NCBI GenBank assembly: GCA_028829895.1
Contig: CM054178.1
Location: 82,951,558 to 83,015,557, forward strand
Reading direction: 5' to 3'
Length of the DNA: 64,000 nt
Source: Sinotaia quadrata
Lineage: Eukaryota; Mollusca; Gastropoda; Architaenioglossa; Viviparidae
Part shown: positions 9,965 through 24,500 of the stretch, piece after piece
Layout: each line of letters opens with the position of its first letter
Position numbering within the stretch: the first letter of the stretch is position 1
Position numbers and translations under genes: made by a program
Notes under the pieces: model-generated
What the model was told of the DNA's origin: nothing
What the model saw: only the letters and a program-made list of their open reading frames with translations
Database searches by the model: none

Positions 9965-12900
9965 AAGAGAGAGAGAGAGAGAGAGGGGGGGAAGAGAGAG
10001 AGAGAGAGAAGTACACTCATTAGCATGTTTTGAATAATTTTATTCGAATTATTTTGTCTAGCTTTAGATTATATTCACTTAACATTTCGTGTTTCGCATA
10101 TCCTGTAGAGTCCACACTAAGCGTAGTCTAGTGAATTTTGAAATCACATGACGTTACATTCTGAACGTCCCTGTTAATTACTCCTATCTACAAATACATG
10201 TCTAATATCATCTCGTCTTGTTCATGTAGACAACAAATATCTGTTTATATATTTTACCACTCAGTTAAAAGTAAATCATTTTTAAAAAAGATAATTAAAT
10301 TATCGAATCTGCAATGAGGCATACGTACATTTTATTTCTCTTTGAATTAAAATTTGCATTATCAATTTCCCAGAATGTAAACTCGTTAAATCACTTGTTT
10401 TGTACGGTTAAATAAAAGTTAATTTGATGGCCAATTTGTTTGGAAGATTATATTAGGATTCATGCGACTTGGTTTTCTGACAACATTCCTGTCGGACCCC
10501 CTCATCAGTGGCTTCACGACCGGAGCAGCTGTCCACGTGATGGCCAGTCAACTGCACTCGATTTTCGGAATTTCTATGGGCCAGTACAGCGGGGCATTCA
10601 AGCTCATCTACGTGAGTAGTGAGCACACTGCACGTGAGCACTGAATTCGTATGGGTACAAACTCATCATTGTTAGAGATAAAATTCCTGTGGGCCAAATA
10701 CACTAATACAGGGGTGTACAACAGGCGGCCCGCGGGCCACAACCCGGTCCGCCAGGCCAGTCAGTGTGGCCCTCCCTAACCGTTTTTATTTTTTTGCAAT
10801 TTCAATTTTTTTTTTCGTAACCGTAAGACAAATTTTACAGTATTCAAACTATCATACAAAATGTCAAGGTCAGGGACGTCACATTGTTTTACTCTCAAGC
10901 GAGTGCGCTACAGCAGCCACACAAAGTCTTGAATTCAAAGGTTGAAGAGCTTTTTACAGTTACTGTTGGTGATTGTTGGTAAGTTTATAATAAAATTTAG
11001 TAATTTTATTTATTTGAAATGGTAACCAAATGCTGTGTGCATTAAAAAGTACTTGAGTGGGTGATAATACCAGTGGTTGTCTGATCGTAGCTATGATGTT
11101 GTTTATATTCAACAGAGCTTATCAATGTATTTAAACCTCCTTCTGCCTCAGAGTTAACACCGATTTATCAGTTATTTTGTTGTATTTTTGACATTTATCA
11201 TGCTCATGTCAAATAACACTGAACAAAACCATCTAAAATTAAATCAACCTGCAGAAAATACTGAAGAGATTAAAAGAGAGGATAAATAGATGTGCAGCAT
11301 ATAATTTGGCTCTTGATGAAATTACAGATTTACGTGACATTGCTCAATTGGTTGTATTTGTCGAGGAGTTACTGACAATTTTGAAATCACTGAAGAATTT
11401 TTGGACATGGCCAGTATGTCTTCAGCAACCACTGGACAAGACATTAGTGAACAAGTCTTGAAGTTGATGGAGACGTTTCAACTTGACCCTTCTAAACCGT
11501 GTGGCCTGACAACTGATGGAGCACCCTCCATGACAGGTAGAACCTATGGATTCACCAGGACATTTTTTGAATACCATCGGTTCACATGGGGTGTGGTGAA
11601 TCACTGCATTATAGACCAGGAAAGCTTGTGCACAAAAAGTACTTGGATTTACTGATGTTATGAAAGATGTTGTTCACTGTGTGAACTACATTCGTGCTCG
11701 ATGACTGAACATCGGCAATTTAAGGCCTGTTTAGAAGAACTTGACTCTGATTATCCTCATGTTGTGTGCAGCGCGTTGGCTCAGTAGAGCTGCACCTTAG
11801 AAAAGATTTTGGAATCTAAGAAAGGAGATTGAATCATTCATGATAAATAATCAACAATATATTGCTTATTTAAGTGATGATGACTGGTTAAATGACATTG
11901 CTTTCCTAACTGACATCACACAACATCTTTCAGATTTAAATGTTAAACTGCAAGGCAAAAGTCAGTTGGTGAACAAGATGTTTGAACATATTTCTTTCTT
12001 TGAAAAGAAACTATAACTTTTTCAGACTCAGCTGAGTAGAACAGCACTTACTCATTTTCCCAATCTAGTTGTCAGAAAAGCAGAAATGCCAGATTTGGAT
12101 TGTTCCAAATATGCTGAAAGAGTTGGCATGTTGTGTGCTGAATTTACAAGATTTGCTGATTTCAGGAAATGTGAAACTGAGGTCAAGCTGTTTTCTCAGT
12201 CATTTGAAATGGCACCGGTAAGACAGACCTGATTGCTGTCAACTGGAGCTGATAGATTAGCAGTCTGATATGGACTTGTGAAGAGTATATGATTGCAATG
12301 ACTTGGTAACTTTCTACAAAAACTATGGTAAGTGGAAAACATTTACATTTGGAGCAACATGCCAGGAAAATGACGTCACTTTTTGGCAGCACATAGTTGT
12401 GAGCATTACTTCTCAAGAATGAAATTTACTAAAAACAGATACCGTAGTCAGCTCACAGATGAACGTCCGACCAGTCAGCTTCGAGTTGTCACCACATCAG
12501 TCAGAGCGGACATAGATAATTTATGCAAGAAACACAAAATATCAAGTTTCACATTAATAAAAGTAAACTTAATTTTATTTGTCTTTATTGTTTAAAAACT
12601 TATTCATAATGTATTCATAACTCAATACACTAGTTGTAATCAGATTACATATTGTTGACGGTGACTGGCCCAAATTGTTGTTCCATTGTTTGAAAATGGC
12701 CCACCAATAAAAAATGTTGCACATCCCTGCACTAATACCTTCACACTCGTCTATGTGAATGGTGAATACAGTGCATGTGGACGTTTAATTGCATTGAGTT
12801 CAAACAAGTCATAATCAGAGATAATAAAATGCTAGTGTGTCTCTACAGTGGGGTCGTTAGGTTCTTTTACGTGTAGTGAATGCAGTTCATGTGGATCAAA

Positions 12901-14380
12901 GATTTCTTCTGCGTTTAAACTCGTTATGAGAGATAATAAAATTCTTCAAGGTCAGTTCAGTGGAGTTTTGTCTGCAGAAGTCAGGGCACACAATTCTGTC
13001 CTTTATATATATATTTATTTGTGTGTGTGTGTTGTGTGTGTGTGTGTGTGTGTGTGTGTGGTGTTGGGGTGGTGGCTAAGTTCGTGCTTGTCTTAATAAT
13101 AATTCATGTGGATCAGTATTTGCTCTTTGTTTTTTCTGATTTTTATTTTTTGTATATCAGTAAATTTTTTAAAGCTTAATGTGTGCTGCGTGAACGGGAT
13201 TGCACTTGTTATTTCGATAGAAGTCAGTGATGCGTAACAATGGCGTGATTCTACTGATTCCTTGCGATGTAGTCAAGAACAAGTAAAAAGGAAATCATCA
13301 GCAAGCTAATATATTTAAAGAAAAACAGCCTATATTTAAGAAAATCCAAATTTTTCTGAACGTCCTGGTAAAGTTTAAGCAACAAACCACTTTTAGAAAT
13401 TTTGTTCAGTGTTAAAAGTTCTCGTTGATATACATTTCCGCATCACGACACAAAAGTGTTGGGGGGGGTGATAACTAGGTCAAGGCTTTTTTCCACATGC
13501 ACATAAGTTATGCGGTAACACGTGGTTTAATGCAGATGACGATGTACTGTCGTAAATGGCTAATCTTCAATATGAAAGAGAGGTTTGCATGACCCTCTTG
13601 TTAAGGCTTCCGCACACGGTAAGACAAATGTCCTAACAAACTGACTAGGACACATGTCGTTTAATACCTATTCTGTCCTATCCGCACATTATATTTAGTC
13701 CGCCTTCATACTATTAATAGCAAAGTCAGAAGATACGATAACGCAAAAAGGCTGCTGTCATGGACTGTTATAGAATTCAGGTAGAACGATAGCGAAATCG
13801 AAAAATATTGCTGCTTTAGCTGCAGAAACCATAGACAGCCAAGAAAGAGCAAAAAAGAGAAAAATATCTTGTTGGGTCCGAGGACAGATCCCACGCAGGA
13901 ACTAATACGGTGCTTACGCGCAACTGCTGAAGAAGATGACGTCAGAGGATCCTAGGTCTTCAAAACGTTTATTCAATGACCCACCACGAGCGTTTTTTCT
14001 CTCTATTAAAATAATATGTGGGTCGGCATATTCCCCAGACATTCCTCCTCCCGGTAAAGTCTCAGTCACACTACTCATGTCTCCCTCTGTAATTATCGTC
14101 ATTTTCGTCTCTATTTTTATTTTTGTACTCTCAGCGTCACATGATTTGACGGAGGTCTTCTACTGGCTATGACATTTGAACGTCATTACGACTTTCTAAA
14201 GAAAAATAGAACAGTTTCTAAATCGTAAGTAGTGTTGTTCGCACACACATAACAGCCTTATAAAACAAATGTCTTACTGAGTGCAGAGGCCTTAACATCG
14301 AAAACTACAAGCAAATCCTTTCCATCATCTATATTACAGTACCATTGAGATTATGACCTTGAAATTTACTACGTTGTATG

Positions 14381-14440
<60 letters not shown>

Positions 14441-17400
14441 CGTACGTACGTACGTTCTAGATCGCTTCTCAGCGTCCTTCCTATTTCCACAGGGCTGTCG
14501 CGACTTCTTCCAAAATCTTCACCAGGTCAACTACGTCACGATGACAGCCTCCTTCTCGGCAATGGTGGTGCTTGTCTTAATTCGGGATGGCATCAACAAC
14601 AACAAGAAACACTGTCCGCGCATGCGTGTGCCCATCCCTATTGAGTTACTGGTGGTCAGTATTGATTGCTTGTGTCTGTGTACCCTTTTGGGTTGTGATC
14701 CAGGATTTTTGTTGACGATATCGATTATTATGACGTCAGAATTGTTTGAATGAGTTTAATATTTGTATGTTTGGAGTTTTTAATTATGGAGATGTTTGCG
14801 ATTTCGGTATTAAATCGGAAGTGTTTGAATGAGTCTAATATTTGTATGTTTGGAGTTTTTAATTATGGAGATGTTTGTGATTTCGGTATTAAATCGGAAG
14901 TGTTTGAATGGGTTTAATATTTGGGGATTTTAGTTACGGAAATCTTTGAGATGTCGGTAGTAGTATTTGAAAAAGGTTTAACGTGTGTACGGTTGGGATT
15001 TCAGTAAAATAAAAAAAATGTACTTGCGATGTCGAAAGAGCTATGACGTCAGAATTGTTTCTGGGTTTCTAATTATTACAATGTTTGTTTTACTTATGTA
15101 ATTGAGTTTTGGTGAATAATGTATACGTTTGTAATGTGAATAGAGTTAAATTTGTCCTAATCTTACTTTTAGTAATAATGTCTAATATTTAGATCTGTGC
15201 ATTTATGTGAATTTTTAGTAAGCTAGGTTAAAAAGAAAAAAATTTATGACGTACAAGTGTCTGTCTACGCGTCACAATTTTACCGGCCATTATTATTGTG
15301 TGTTCTTTTTTATGACGTACAAGTGTCTGTGTTTCTTCGGGAGTTTCAGTGACCGATGCAGATGTCAATCACTTCTGAAGCTTAGAATCTATACTTCTGT
15401 TTGCCAGTTTTGTGAGATGTATTTTGTGTCAATGAATTTTGTGTAGATTTTTTTTTGTGTAGATGTATTTTATGTGATGTATTTTGTGTCAACGAATTTT
15501 GTGTAGATGTATTTTGTGTGATGTATTTTGTGTCAGTGAATTTTGTGTAGATGTATTTTGTGTGATGGACAATTGTTCTTGCTAGTCATGAATTTAGGAT
15601 GTCACTTATTCAAGTTATTTTAATTATTTCTGATATAACAAATTTGAAACAGTGAATTATAACTTAACATCCTGAATAAAAATTGAATGGTTTGCCATAA
15701 AAATTAATATTGATATTATAAAATCAAGCAATTAAACTATTCTTTTTATCCGAAGTTTTAAATAGTCTTAAAATATAATAAGTGAACAGCTATCAGTGTG
15801 CTGTATGTGTCTTACATTCCAGTGTTTCTTTAGAGACCCTGTCTCAGCATGAGGATTTAAAATTGTTAATTTTAACGTTACATCAGTGCTGACGACAGAC
15901 TGGTTGCCAGACTCACCTTCAGTCTCCTTAATTAATTCTTTCGGTTAAGGCGTTAAGCTATTAATTATAGTGACAGATGAATCTGTGTAATAGTGCGTGA
16001 ATTGGGCACATTATCCCAATAATGACTAATGCGCACAAAACATTCACATTGACTCCGACCCCATATAATGAAACACTGAGTTCACTTTACCCGTCATGCA
16101 CTAAGCACTTACAATGCCTACGTCCGTTTACTGGACGCTATATAAGCTTTCATTATTTTTTTCTTGAGTGCATTCTGCATATTTATTATTTAAACGCAAA
16201 CTATTAAAACTGGTAGTTTATTGTGATTGGCGTTATATTTTTCTTCACATGGTTTCTCTTTAGACACACACACACACACACACACACATACACATACACA
16301 CACACACTCACACACCTACCTAAATAACAGAGATAAGTAAGTGTATGTTTGCACTTCTAAGGTTACCTGGGCTGTTTCTAGTCAGATCACACCAACAATA
16401 ACGTCTTCACCTTACTGTCATTCTCCAGGTCCATTGAAAATAAAACATTGACACACATTCGTGTTTGCCTACATTGTTTGTTAAAAGGCAATTTGTGTAA
16501 CTGTGAAAACCCAGCTAAAAGTACTTGAGGGAATTACAATCAGTCATTCTATGAGGTTCATGTTGCATTTTGTTTTTGTTTGCTCTATAGCTCATAGGAG
16601 CCACGCTTTCATCACATTTTGTTTTTGTTTGCTCTATAGCTCATAGGAGCCACGCTTTCATCACATTTTGTTTTTGTTTGCTCTATAGCTCATAGGAGCC
16701 ACGCTTTCATCACATTTTCTGCGCCTACATGAAGAGTTTCACGTGGAGGTCATAGGTCATATCCCTCGAGGGTAAGTAATCTGCGCGAAAAACTCCATTC
16801 TTGTCAACCCATGCACAAAATGGGGGCTGACACCCCACGCCACCCTCACCCCTTGAGGATGCGTCATGGCGATAAATGTATATGTGCAGTTGTCAACGCC
16901 ATATATGTTAATGTTAACCTATGTCACGGCAGGTTACGTTTAAAAAATTTGCATAAAACAGAAGCATGATGTACATTAAGATCATCTCACAGGTATGTAG
17001 CTTATTGAAATTACAAATCATGTGATAAAAGTTTTTCGTTTTGTTTGACACTGCAGATCATGACGTCATAGTCGTGGAGTTAATTGTTGCTAGTCGCTTT
17101 ATGTCTGTTTTATATTAGGAGTCAAGCATTGCAGTGGGTTTTGATTGGTTTATTTTTTTACTACTTGACGTCCGCTTTCAATGTTAGTTGATTTCGCGAA
17201 CTATAGCCATACAAGGGATGGGGGGAATAATCAGTTACAATAAAAGTGAACGCTTCTTTTTACAATTAAAAAAAAAAATGTTTTGCTGTAAGCAAAAATT
17301 GAAAGCTACGCGCCTATTGTTTAGCACTGGCCCGTCGTTGTAACTGCCAAATCACTGCTTCACCTGATAATTAACTTAATTTTGATTAAGTCTATCTCTT

Positions 17401-18767
17401 TTTCAGAGAAACGTGCGCACGCATGCACGTACACACACTTTTTGCTCACTTTAGTTTTTTTTATAACAACTCCCTTCATACTCACTGCTGCTTCAACCAC
17501 TTTAGTCATCATCCAAATGGCAGTCACTCAGCGACATAGAATCAAACCCACACCATCTCATTGTATCACTGTATACTATCGCACTTGGCCACTTGCTCTT
17601 CACTCCCACCAAACTAACAATATACACCAGGGGTGTCCAAACTTTTTGCAAAGAGGGCCAGATTTGGTGAGGTTGGGGCTGAAGAGGGCCAGATTTTTGT
17701 GAGGTGAAAAGGTGTTGGGGCCGAACATTCAGCACATTAATTTATAGTACATTTTCCCACGTCTGATTTGATTTTATGAGGCCTCTGCAGGCAGGTGGAA
17801 ATTTGAACACGGGCCGCAATTAGCCCGCGGGCCGGACTTTGGACACCCCTGGTATACACCAATTTACTTAGACAGTACTTAAGCCAGCCTTTCTCGGCTT
17901 TTTTACGTTGGAGGAACCCTTGAAATAATTTTCAGATCTCAGAGAACCCCAGCACATTAATTACTATAAAAATACGTTATTTACGATATTTAGTTTTTGT
18001 AAATCACTACCTCTCGGGGAATTCTAGGGCTCCGCAGAATCCGGTTGAGAAGCCCTGACTTAAGTAAACACTGCAATACAAATTCCCTCATGTATTTCTT
18101 CATATCACATCTCAACTATTCATGTATTACAACATCATACGCAGCACACCTCACCTTCAGATCATCACACGTGCGGTCAAATCTCACTATCACATCATTA
18201 AACCTCAATGTCACGTCATCATACAAACTCACACCGCCATCATCCCTCAATACAACTCACCTCACGTATGACGTCATCACACGCATTAAATCACACTGTC
18301 ATCATCACTTAATACAACTCATGTATCGCGTCATCACACACGTCATCATCACTTAATACAACTCACGTATCACGTCATCATACACATCTCTTCACACCTC
18401 ATCATCACACCTCACTGTCATGGTATGACACACACCTCAAGATACTTTCTCATGTATCCCGTCATCATACACGTCACGTCTCACTCTCACTTCCACACTG
18501 CATCATCGGCATAACGCCACTCTATCAGTACAATAAAACATCAGTTTAAGACACTCCATTAGTACGAAGCCATACACCACACAATCAGTTTGATATCACA
18601 GTATCAGCAAAGTGATTCTCTTTCTATTGGTGTGTTTTTGTACTGATGGTGTGATATCAAGTTATATTGTGGTGTGATACCGATAGATGGCATTATGCTG
18701 ATGATGTGGCATTATACTGGTGGTATGTTTTGAATGATGATTTGGTTTTGTATTGATAGTGTGTGTG

Positions 18768-18802
<35 letters not shown>

Positions 18803-21277
18803 CAGTAAACTGCATAACACTTAGGTTAAGACAACATGATCAGCAACCATCACACTGTTAGTGAGACTCTACACTCTCAATGCAACAATCCGCCATCATT
18901 ACACCATTCCAAGTACAACACCATGCCGTCATCAGTGCAACACTACTCTTATCAGTTCAGCATTATGGTCATCAGAGCATAACAACAACCGGTACAACCT
19001 CCATCGTTAGTACAACATTCTGCATCATATTTTTAAAATTATCATTTCACAGCATGTCTGTACACACTCTTACGTCAATGCACTGAACCACAGATATAAA
19101 TCACAACATGTCTGTACACACTCTTACGTCAATGCACTGAACCACAGATATAAATCACAACATGTCTGTACACATTCTCACGTCAATGCACTGCACCACA
19201 GATATAAATCACAGCATGTCTGTACACACTCTCACGTCAATGCACTGAACCACAGATATAAATCACAACATGTCTGTACACATTCTCACGTCAATGCACT
19301 GCACCATAGATATAAATCACAGCATGTCTGTACACACTCTCACGTCACTGTTCCATATTTTTCAGACTTCCCAGGATGGACCTATATGTTCTTCGTTTTT
19401 TCCCGACTGTGTTCGGGGAATCGTTCGCCATTTGTTTCACGGCCTTCGCTCTGTCCTTCGCCATCGCAAAGATTCTGGCCGACAAACACGAATACACCGT
19501 AGACGCGAACCAGGTGACCTTGACGCATTGACTGAAGCAAATTTTAGCACTTTAGGTCCCCTTGGAAAACTATCAGTAAAAGTCTGTTCAGTCACCGACC
19601 TTGCCATTAAACTCAGGTTTAGGTTCTAGACTGGTCAGTCGAAGTAGATTAGGCATCTGGATTGGTCAGTAAAAGAAGATTGAATGGATGAATGGTCGGC
19701 AGAAGTAGAATCAGTTATTAGAACAGATCGAAAGAGATCAATTCATTAAGTGTACTATGGTGATTTATAGAAGTACACTTAGCATACTGGATAGGTGTGG
19801 TTAACAGAAGCACATTTAGCAAACGGGATTGATGTGGTTAACAGTAGCATATTTAGCAAACTAGGCAAAACAGATTAAGAGCTAGACAGATCTGAATAAC
19901 ACATTATACCAGGCCACACTAAGGACTAGATGCAGCAGCAATTAGTGAAGTTTAACAGAACTGGTACATGTAAAGTCTTTCCGTTCCTTTAAATAAGTGT
20001 CGCTTTGTACTTTCAATCTCTCTCGCTCTCTCCCCCCTTCTCGTGTTCTCAGTTTCATTTTGACAACATGATCAATTCCAATATCAATTCCTGCATCTTG
20101 GACGCAAGCAAGATTGTTTGCTTTTGACGATAACTAAATCATCATGAGAGTTCATGCTGACGTCATGGTTAATTCCAGACTTTCTGACACTTGCAGGAGC
20201 TCTTTGCGCACGGCGTTACCAACCTGGTCGGTGCCTTGTGCTCCAGCTACTGCAGCGCCGCCTCTCTCTCGCGCTCCGCCGTGCAGGATGAAGTGGGCGG
20301 GAAAACTCAGGTAATTGTTGACTAAAACGGCAGTTTGTAAATATGCACAGTTCAGACATCATCAGTTCACTTGTTGACAGATCACCACCGATAGTTTTTT
20401 CATAGATCTTTATCACAGGTAAATGATCATAAGTACGCAGAGATAAATTTTTGCAAATCGTCAGATATAAATGTTCACATATGATTATTCACAGTTTAGC
20501 CACAGCATGTCAATGTTCAATGTTCATCAAATATTCACAACACATTGTAGTTAATGCTTACATTTCATCACAGAAAAACATTCACAACACCTTACGGTTA
20601 ATGCTTACAGTTCATCACAATAAATATTCACAACACATCAAAGTTATATTTTTCTAGTCTGTACCGCATAATCCACTCAGTCTGTCCCACTTAGTCCATC
20701 CTTCTTTCCCACATAAATCACCAAATCTGTGCCACATAATCCACCAAATCTGTCCCACATAATCCACCAAATCTGTCTCACATAATCCACCAAATCTGTC
20801 CCACATAAATCACCAAATCTGTCCCACATAATCCACCAAATCTGTCCCACATAATCCATCAAACCTGTTCCACATAATCCACCAAACCTGTCTCACATAA
20901 TCCATCCAATCCGTCCAGCCATCTGCTCTGTTAACCCTTGTCCAGCAAACAAACAATGCAGTAAGCTCCATGCCTCCATGACGTTTTCTGCTCTAGTTGT
21001 GTTTTTGCTTATATAAACACAGAGCATTATAAAGAAACATAAATGTGCTATTCAATGTAACCATTACAGTTTCTTGCTCCGTATGGAGGTGACCTACCTG
21101 ATTAAGATATTCTTAATAGTCCTCTGTAAAGGTATATACATTTTTTGGTTTAGTGTGGTTAACTTTCAGGTGATGGGCTTATGTTCCTGCTTGCATTCGT
21201 TGGAACGATGTATTGCAATGTATGTTACTGTGAATGCAAATATACGTGGAACCGGGAACAAATACGGAGACGATATG

Positions 21278-21312
<35 letters not shown>

Positions 21313-21457
21313 ATACAAACACACACACGTATCACGCAGGCACGTATACCACGTACGCATGCACACACGCACACAAATACGATACACACGTATATACGAG
21401 CACATACACACAAAACAAAATATATATACATGCACACACATACGCATATCCCATCAT

Positions 21458-21503
<46 letters not shown>

Positions 21504-24500
21504 TATTAAACATTTTAACGTTACCCTGTTTCCTTATCTAACAATAATCTAACCACAGTTTAAGATCTTTCACGTGGAAAGGCAACATTCATTATTACAA
21601 ATGGCACACAGTACACTTCTTTTAGTTAGTTTTTCCATTTTGTTTCCATTTGGACAGACAGCATTTCCCGGCTGTATATTCAAGTTTACAAAATAATGTC
21701 TAACTCTAGAATAAATGAACAACGCAATAATTTGTGTAATCAGAACATAGACATACTCAGCCGTACCCTAAAATCTATTTCAAAACAGTTAACCGTACCC
21801 TAAAATCTATTTCAAAACAGTTATATAGATAGCTGTTTGTAGCAGGTATTATAATCTAAGTATTTTAAAACACATTCAGTCATACTTGTCATAGGCAAAT
21901 TGTATTGCAAATGAGTTGATGTACACATACGGACGGACTTTAAGCGGTTAACAATAAATACGTACGTACGGAATTTAAGCGGTTAATAATACGTACAGAA
22001 TTTAAACGGTTAACAATAAATACGTACATACGGAATGTAAGCGGTTAACAATAAAAACGTACATACGGAATATAAGCGGTTACCAATGAAAACGTCACAA
22101 ATTCGTTGGCTGGTAGTGGTAATTCTAAATTAATAGTTTGCAGTAATGGTAAACATTATAGGTCATAGGTAGTGCAGTACTCTTCTGTTACATGTATAGA
22201 ACGTATCATTGTATAAAATATATTTGTACACCGTCAGCTGGCAAAACGGTCGTTTAAGTCTTCAAAAAATCGACCACAACCAGGCCATACTTTTTGTTCT
22301 CATAAATTTAATTATTCAACAATTCATCACGCTTTTCAACCTTCGGGTCTTGGCGTTAACGAGAAATTCGTGCAATTGTATATCAGCGATATAGAATGAA
22401 AGTGTGTCTGTAACAATATGTGTGCTTCTGTGCTTGCGTGTGTACGTACGTGCATGCATGAGTGTTTTTACGCGTGATGATTTGAGGGCAGATAGAGCGA
22501 AGGTGTGTGTACAATGATACATAGCGATGGGAGTAGGAATGTATATGCTCCGTGTATGTGTGCGTACGTGCGTGTATGTATTTATATATTAGTGTCTGGA
22601 AATGTGTTTCAAAATATGTGTGTATATATATATATATGATTTTGTGTCTGAAAATGCGTGTATGCCGAAGATGTGTGTTTGAAAATGTGTATATGCATAT
22701 GCGCGCGCGCGTGTGCCTGAGGATATGTGTGGTTACGTGTTCGGGCAGTGGCCAAAATGGGTTTTTAAAAAAATGCTCAGCAAATGTATCTGAAAACGAA
22801 AACGATGTTTGAACATCCCGATAATCTTAGCCATTGGCTTATATTTGTATAATACGTGCCTGTAGGTATGCATACTGTAGAGAACATGCTAGATTCAATT
22901 TCATTCGAGTAAATGCGAGCTTTCAGATCTATACTGTAGCCAACATGCTAGATTCAATTTTATTCGAGTAAATGCGAGCTTTCAGTTCTATAATTAGGAA
23001 TTAGAGCTCTAGGGATTTCTTTGTCATTTTTTTTACAGCAAACTTCGCAATAATTTTTTTCAAAGTAATTCAGTCACTCAGCGTGAACCGAACTACCAAA
23101 CGATAGTATGAGCTGTCAAACTCACCAGTGCTAAAAACAACATACAACGCACTTTTAGTAAATGCTAGGTTGGAAATTGCTGTTGTGCGTGCGTCATACA
23201 ATTTCTGGTGAGCGTCCGAAGTCACAAAGTGCTACACCCGAGATGGGACGTCGACTGATCAATCAGCTAAATCTTATTCCAGATTCTTTGTGTAGCATTT
23301 TCGTCTGTGGCATAAACAATTGAATCAGTATCGAGTGTAACCCTCTCGCTCCCGTTCACTTAATTGAAATAACGCTTTTTAATTAACTATTTAATTAGTC
23401 AGGGAAGACTTTTTCCATCTGTTCATCTGGCTGGCAGTTGGTCATGCATGGCCAATTGAGTTAGGTCGCGCTTCAAGGCCCATAACTCCATTTGATCACT
23501 ACCCTTTGATCCCAAAGCGACATATAAAGTATTTTAATTTTACCTGTTGTTTTTTTGCTAGGTGTTGGGTTGGGTGGGTTCCCTCTTAATTTCAAGTTAT
23601 GAGAAATCATGCTTTTAAAATAATCAGTAAAAGCAACATAACCTCCCTATTAAGTCGTTGACCTCTTAGGGTTCTTTAAAAACAAATATATTTGTTCTTC
23701 TTTTTATCACTCCTTCGCTCTCACTTTTTTTTTTTTTTGCATCGTCACCGTGTTAAGGACCGTCATCATCGTCGTGCTCATCACTAGGTTCTTCGTCTTC
23801 TGTTCGCGCTATTCTTTATCACTTTCATCTGTGTACTCTTAATTGTAGATGTCCACCATTGTGAATTCTTTTTTAAATTTATATATATATATAATTATTT
23901 TTAAATACTATTTTTTTCTGTTTCATAGCTGCAGCAGTCATAGATTTACTCTGTTAAATGGCAAAATAAAAATTGTAATAAAATTCGAGGTTATTTTTTT
24001 CTTTGTTTTCTTCGTTGCAGATTGCCAGCCTGTTTTCTGCTATCCTCATTTTGATTGTTCTCTTATTCGTCGGCCCACTCTTTGAACCACTTCCCAACGT
24101 GAGTCACGTTTGCCTGAGACAATTGTACGTGATACACTATATGACAGAACTCTACGTGACGAGAATTGTTCTTTATGACACAACTGTACGTTATACACTA
24201 TATGACAGAACTCTACGTGACGAGAATTGTTCTTTATGACACAACTGTACGTTATACACTATGACAGAACTCTATGTGACGAGAATTGTTCTTTATGACA
24301 CAACTGTACGTTATACACTATGACAGAACTCTATGTGACGAGAATTGTTCTTTATGACACAATTGTACGTTATACACTATATGACAGAACTCTACGTGAC
24401 GACAATTGTTCTTTATGACACACAATTGTACGTGATTTGCACTATATTAAACACAGCTGTGCGGGACATGGGTTTGTACTATATGATGCAATTGTACATG

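Larger units (their letters stand above)
10577..12965 (+). repeat. Degenerate triplication of exon 4 end plus donor, interrupted by hAT
   Basis: The exon 4 stretch from TGGGCCAGTACAGCGG through TCATCTACGTGAGTAGTGA has a diverged second copy starting at TGGGCCAAATACACTAATA (10690). That copy is split by the hAT insertion and resumes at 12730. A third, more diverged copy spans about 12840-12960 (CTACAGTGGGGTCG ... TTTTACGTGTAGTGA). Period about 113 bp. The shared marker AGAGATAA(T)AAAAT occurs in each unit. Coding frame is not preserved. Confidence 0.6.

Noticed and set aside
10457..10611. Exon 4 starting after the AG at 10455-10456
   Set aside because: It would need phase 1 from exon 3, but exon 3 ends in phase 0 at a GT. 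The AG at 10445-10446 keeps frame and restores the family sequence.
13914..14172. Short frames on both strands inside the TTAA element
   Set aside because: No transposase motif could be followed beyond a few residues, so they are treated as noncoding MITE interior.
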